This document shows positions 6,179-9,216 of a stretch of 9,216 nucleotides of DNA, piece after piece; position 1 is the first letter of the stretch, and each line of letters begins with the position of its first letter. The stretch comes from Saprospiraceae bacterium (lineage in GTDB: Bacteria > Bacteroidota > Bacteroidia > Chitinophagales > Saprospiraceae). The stretch lies in assembly GCA_007134625.1 (NCBI GenBank), contig SLKL01000189.1, forward strand, positions 1 to 9,216, read 5' to 3'. The notes under the pieces were generated by a model that was given only the letters and a program-made list of their open reading frames with translations, was not told where the DNA came from and did no database searches. Position numbers and translations under genes: made by a program.

Positions 6179-6186
6179 TAATTTTG
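6179..6186 (+). promoter_or_regulatory. metK: Candidate -7 promoter element for metK
   Basis: TAATTTTG fits the Bacteroidota consensus TAnnTTTG at all fixed positions and ends 27 bases before the metK ATG, predicting a leader of about 20 bases. No TTG/TTTG element lies at the usual -33 distance. If this is the main promoter, the hairpins further upstream would not be in the metK mRNA. Confidence 0.4.
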
Positions 6187-6213
6187 GGCTTCTTTTAAAA
6201 AAGCTGTTTAAAC

Positions 6214-7506
6214 ATGTCTTATTTATTTACATCCGAGTCGGTTTCAGAGGGGCATCCCGACAAAGTAGCGGATCAGATTTCTGATGCCATACTCGATAAT
6301 TTTCTTGCTTTTGACCCCCATTCAAAAGTGGCTTGTGAAACCATGGTAACTACCGGTCAGGTAATAATCGCCGGAGAGGTCAAATCGCAGGCTTATCTGG
6401 ATTTACAGAAAATAACGCGCGAGGTAATAGAAAAAATTGGTTACACCAAGTCTTCATATATGTTTGAAGCCAACTCCTGCGGGGTACTATCGGCGGTACA
6501 TGAGCAGTCAGCTGATATCAATCAAGGTGTGGACAGAGAAAACCCGGAAGAACAAGGTGCCGGCGATCAGGGGATGATGTTTGGTTATGCCACCAATGAA
6601 ACGGACAATTATATGCCATTGGGTTTGAGTCTTTCACATTTGATGTTGGAGGAACTCGCAGCTATTCGCCGGGAAAATCATCCACAAATGGATTATCTTG
6701 CTCCTGATTCCAAATCACAGGTGACCATAGAGTACGATGAGGAGAATAAACCAAAGCGAATTCAATCTATCGTTTTATCTACTCAGCACGATGAGTTTGT
6801 AAAGGCAAGTACATCTTCTACAGCGGACAAAAAAGCAGCAGAAGTTGAAATGCAGCAGAGAATTGAAAATGATGTAAAAACGATTTTGATCCCAAGGGTA
6901 AAAGAGCGCATTAAGCCTGAATTGAGAGCACTTTTCGATGGGACTATCGAATATCACATCAACCCAACAGGCAAATTCATCATTGGTGGACCACACGGGG
7001 ATACTGGACTTACCGGTCGAAAAATCATAGTGGATACTTACGGTGGTAAGGGTGCTCACGGTGGTGGTGCTTTTTCCGGAAAAGATCCTTCTAAAGTGGA
7101 TCGCTCCGCTGCTTACGCTACCCGGCATATCGCTAAAAATGTAGTCGCTGCAGGAGTTTGTGATGAAATTTTGGTTCAGGTTTCCTACGCCATTGGAGTA
7201 GCTAAACCAATGGGAATTTTTGTCAATACATACGGTAGTGCTAAAGTCAATAAATCTGACACTGAGATAGCACAAATCATCGAACAATTATTCGACATGA
7301 AACCTTATCAGATTGAAAAGCGCTTAAAGCTTAGAAATCCCATTTACAGTGAAACTGCGGCTTATGGGCACATGGGCAGGGAGCATGAGATTGTTAAAAA
7401 GACATTTTACAATTACAAAGGGGAAGCGAAGGAATTTGAAGTGGAGTTGTTTACCTGGGAAAAGCTCGATATGGTCGATAAAATAAAAGAAAAATTTGAG
7501 CTCTGA
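6214..7506 (+). CDS. metK: S-adenosylmethionine synthetase
   Basis: This cytoplasmic enzyme makes S-adenosylmethionine from methionine and ATP, releasing phosphate and pyrophosphate. The 430-residue protein has all the family signatures: SESVSEGHPDKVADQISDAI (8-27, with catalytic His14), GAGDQGMMFGYA (115-126), the P-loop-like GGPHGDTGLTGRKIIVDTYGG (258-278) and GGGAFSGKDPSKVDRSAAY (283-301). It is longer than the E. coli enzyme (about 384). About 22 extra residues lie between STQH (189-192) and INPTG (249-253), and there is an extended C-terminus from about 395; both fit Bacteroidota MetK as I remember it. The ATG places the YLFTSESVSEGHPDK start correctly. gcvP follows after 51 bases with no terminator between, so the two may share a transcript. 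Regulation may involve the structured upstream region. Confidence 0.98.
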   Translation: MSYLFTSESVSEGHPDKVADQISDAILDNFLAFDPHSKVACETMVTTGQVIIAGEVKSQAYLDLQKITREVIEKIGYTKSSYMFEANSCGVLSAVHEQSADINQGVDRENPEEQGAGDQGMMFGYATNETDNYMPLGLSLSHLMLEELAAIRRENHPQMDYLAPDSKSQVTIEYDEENKPKRIQSIVLSTQHDEFVKASTSSTADKKAAEVEMQQRIENDVKTILIPRVKERIKPELRALFDGTIEYHINPTGKFIIGGPHGDTGLTGRKIIVDTYGGKGAHGGGAFSGKDPSKVDRSAAYATRHIAKNVVAAGVCDEILVQVSYAIGVAKPMGIFVNTYGSAKVNKSDTEIAQIIEQLFDMKPYQIEKRLKLRNPIYSETAAYGHMGREHEIVKKTFYNYKGEAKEFEVELFTWEKLDMVDKIKEKFEL

Positions 7507-7557
7507 GCTGTTGTTAGTGGCCGTTAATAATAGATAAAAAGACTAAAATCAAAAATC

Positions 7558-9216
7558 ATGAAAAATATACATCCCGATCGTTTTTCAAATAGACATATCG
7601 GCATTTGGGAGGCTGACCTCGACAAAATGCTTTCTGCAATAGGTGTAGAATCGACTGACAAGTTGGTGGATGAGGTGATTCCCCCTCATATCAGATTGGA
7701 GAGTGAACTTGATGTGCCGACTGCTTTGACGGAGCATGAGTATCTGAGAGAGATCAAGAAGGTGGCTGCACAAAATGAGGTTTACAGAACCTACATTGGT
7801 CTGGGATATTACAATACGATCACTCCATCGGTGATTTTAAGGAATATTTTTCAAAATCCGGGTTGGTACACCCAATATACTCCCTATCAGGCAGAAATTA
7901 GTCAGGGGAGACTTGAAGCCCTGCTCAATTTTCAGACTTTGGTTTCAGAGTTAACCGGTTTGCCGGTTGCTAACTCCTCACTTTTAGATGAGGGTACCGC
8001 GGCTGCAGAAGCTATGGGGATGTTTTTTTCGAGGTCTCAAAAGAAAAATAAAAACAAGGATAAAACTTTCTTTTTTGTCGATCAGCATATTTTTCCGCAG
8101 ACTCTTGATGTGTTGAGATCGCGCGCTCTGCCGTTGGGAATTGAAATTATGGTTGGAGATTGGAAGACACACGAGATGGATGATCGCTATTTCGGGGCAT
8201 TGATTCAATATCCGAATAGTCAGGGAAAAATTGAGGATTACAGGCAATTTGCCGAAAGCTGTAATCAAAGAGGAGTGTTTTTGACTGTAGCTGCTGACAT
8301 TCTCTCACTTTGCTTGTTGGTTCCCCCGGGACATTGGGGAGCTGATGCAGTAGTGGGTTCAACGCAGCGATTTGGAGTACCTATTGGTGCAGGTGGACCT
8401 CATGCTGCTTATTTTTCTACTAAAGAAGATTTCAAAAGACTAATTCCCGGTAGGATAATCGGCGTATCAAAAGACAGACACGGCAATACTGCCTTCAGGA
8501 TGGCACTACAGACTCGTGAGCAACACATTAAAAGAGAAAAAGCAACTTCCAATATTTGTACTGCTCAGGCGCTGTTGGCGATAATGGCAGGGATGTATGG
8601 CGTTTATCACGGGTCAAAAGGTTTGCGTGCAATCGCTTCTGTCGTTCACCAAAAGGCAGTGTGGTTGAATACTGAGCTGGAGAGAATGGGTTACACCTCA
8701 GAAAATGGAAATGAGTTTTTCGATACTTTATCTTATAAGGTTACGGAGGATGAGAAAATAAAAATCCAAAATTCCGCAAGTGACAGCAAAATCAATTTCT
8801 GGTTCATAGACGATCGTGTTCAGTTGTCTTTGGATGAGAGTGTCACCGCTGAAGATTTGAATGACATCTATCATATTTTTGCTTTTGGAAAAGGGGTAGT
8901 AGGTACGCATGCAGTAGAAGGCCTTGGCTCTGAAGTAGTATTTAATACTGAATTACAGAGAAAAGACGATTGGTTGACTCATCCCATTTTCAATAAGTTC
9001 AGGACAGAGACTGAGATGATGCGCTATATTAAGTCGCTAGAAAATAAAGATTTGTCGCTCATGCATTCCATGATTCCACTGGGGTCGTGTACCATGAAGT
9101 TGAATGCGGCTTCGGAATTAATTCCGGTCTCTTTTGACGGTTTTTCCAATATACATCCATTCGCTCCTGAAGACCAATGGAAAGGATATCAGCAAGTCAT
9201 AGATGAACTTTCGGCT
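7558..9216 (+). CDS. gcvP: Glycine dehydrogenase (decarboxylating) P-protein, 3' end outside the window
   Basis: The P-protein of the glycine cleavage system is a PLP enzyme that decarboxylates glycine and passes the aminomethyl group to lipoyl-GcvH. The frame is open for 553 codons from the ATG at 7558 to the window edge, without stop or frameshift. The full protein is normally about 950-970 residues, so some 400 are missing. Recognisable blocks in order are RHIG (12-15), YIGLGYY (79-85), NPGWYTQYTPYQAEISQGRLEALLNFQ (101-126), LLDEGTAAAEAM (142-153), QRFGVPIGAGGPHAAYF (271-287), GRIIGVSKD (298-306), MALQTREQHIKREKATSNICT (316-336), and MIPLGSCTMKLNAASELIP (505-523) opening the C-terminal half. 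The long fused form is therefore present, rather than split gcvPA/gcvPB. The PLP lysine lies beyond the window. Methylene-tetrahydrofolate from this system links it to the methionine/SAM pathway of metK just upstream. Confidence 0.97.
   Translation, partial: MKNIHPDRFSNRHIGIWEADLDKMLSAIGVESTDKLVDEVIPPHIRLESELDVPTALTEHEYLREIKKVAAQNEVYRTYIGLGYYNTITPSVILRNIFQNPGWYTQYTPYQAEISQGRLEALLNFQTLVSELTGLPVANSSLLDEGTAAAEAMGMFFSRSQKKNKNKDKTFFFVDQHIFPQTLDVLRSRALPLGIEIMVGDWKTHEMDDRYFGALIQYPNSQGKIEDYRQFAESCNQRGVFLTVAADILSLCLLVPPGHWGADAVVGSTQRFGVPIGAGGPHAAYFSTKEDFKRLIPGRIIGVSKDRHGNTAFRMALQTREQHIKREKATSNICTAQALLAIMAGMYGVYHGSKGLRAIASVVHQKAVWLNTELERMGYTSENGNEFFDTLSYKVTEDEKIKIQNSASDSKINFWFIDDRVQLSLDESVTAEDLNDIYHIFAFGKGVVGTHAVEGLGSEVVFNTELQRKDDWLTHPIFNKFRTETEMMRYIKSLENKDLSLMHSMIPLGSCTMKLNAASELIPVSFDGFSNIHPFAPEDQWKGYQQVIDELSA

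Larger units (their letters stand above)
5949..6213. other. Structured intergenic region upstream of metK
   Basis: This 265-base gap holds a 15-bp long-loop stem, a competing 8-bp hairpin, a 38-codon reading frame, and a -7 promoter element close to metK. A second TAnnTTTG match (TAGCTTTG, 5951-5958) sits just after the beta-barrel stop, without a -33 partner. I looked for known SAM riboswitch cores, such as the CTTATC-type start of SAM-I, and did not find one. Confidence 0.6.

Noticed and set aside
5949..6213. SAM riboswitch upstream of metK
   Set aside because: No SAM-I type core and no recognisable SAM-II or other known aptamer was found; the structure seen is explained as well by a terminator.
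6775..7287. A 170-codon open frame on the minus strand inside metK
   Set aside because: It lies wholly antisense to metK, a certain gene, and its product shows no domain; it is a shadow of metK codon use.
7507..7557. Terminator or promoter between metK and gcvP
   Set aside because: The 51-base gap contains no hairpin with a T-run and no paired -33/-7 elements.

Overview
The window looks like chromosomal DNA of a Bacteroidota, most likely a marine or freshwater Cytophagales-type bacterium. The order is an inference, not something the sequence proves. The supporting signs are the moderate to low GC, A-rich start regions without Shine-Dalgarno sequences, several good matches to the Bacteroidota -7 promoter element TAnnTTTG, a LASC lipoprotein signal, a small outer-membrane beta-barrel protein, and a long MetK of the type seen in this phylum. 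No mobile element, tRNA, rRNA or CRISPR array was found.

Left part (1-2682, all minus strand): the first 51 codons of an acyl-CoA dehydrogenase run off the left edge. Next come the mechanosensitive channel gene mscL, with a clear rho-independent terminator behind it, and a YtcJ-type amidohydrolase exported as a lipoprotein. These look like separate transcription units. The 248-base gap at 2683-2930 holds a heptamer tandem repeat and a GC-richer stretch that may be a worn repeat remnant.

Middle (2931-5182, minus strand): a probable three-gene unit, read from right to left. It encodes a YchN-type DsrE-family protein with a CxxC pair, a Crp/Fnr-family regulator 14 bases downstream, and a 12-helix MFS transporter. 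A 14-base perfect dyad sits between regulator and transporter. This is the least explained part of the window and the best candidate for a little-described system: a sulfur- or redox-linked small protein, a regulator and an exporter together. The function is inferred from the gene set only.

Right part (5292-9216, plus strand): a divergently transcribed outer-membrane beta-barrel protein is followed by a 265-base gap, then metK (SAM synthetase), then gcvP (glycine decarboxylase P-protein), which is open to the right edge and so is incomplete. metK and gcvP share one-carbon metabolism: glycine cleavage supplies methylene-tetrahydrofolate, which feeds methionine and so SAM. The gap before metK is unusually structured. 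A 15-bp long-loop hairpin and an alternative 8-bp hairpin compete for the same right arm, and a 38-codon reading frame starts inside the loop. It may be only a terminator for the beta-barrel gene, or it may be a leader that controls metK.
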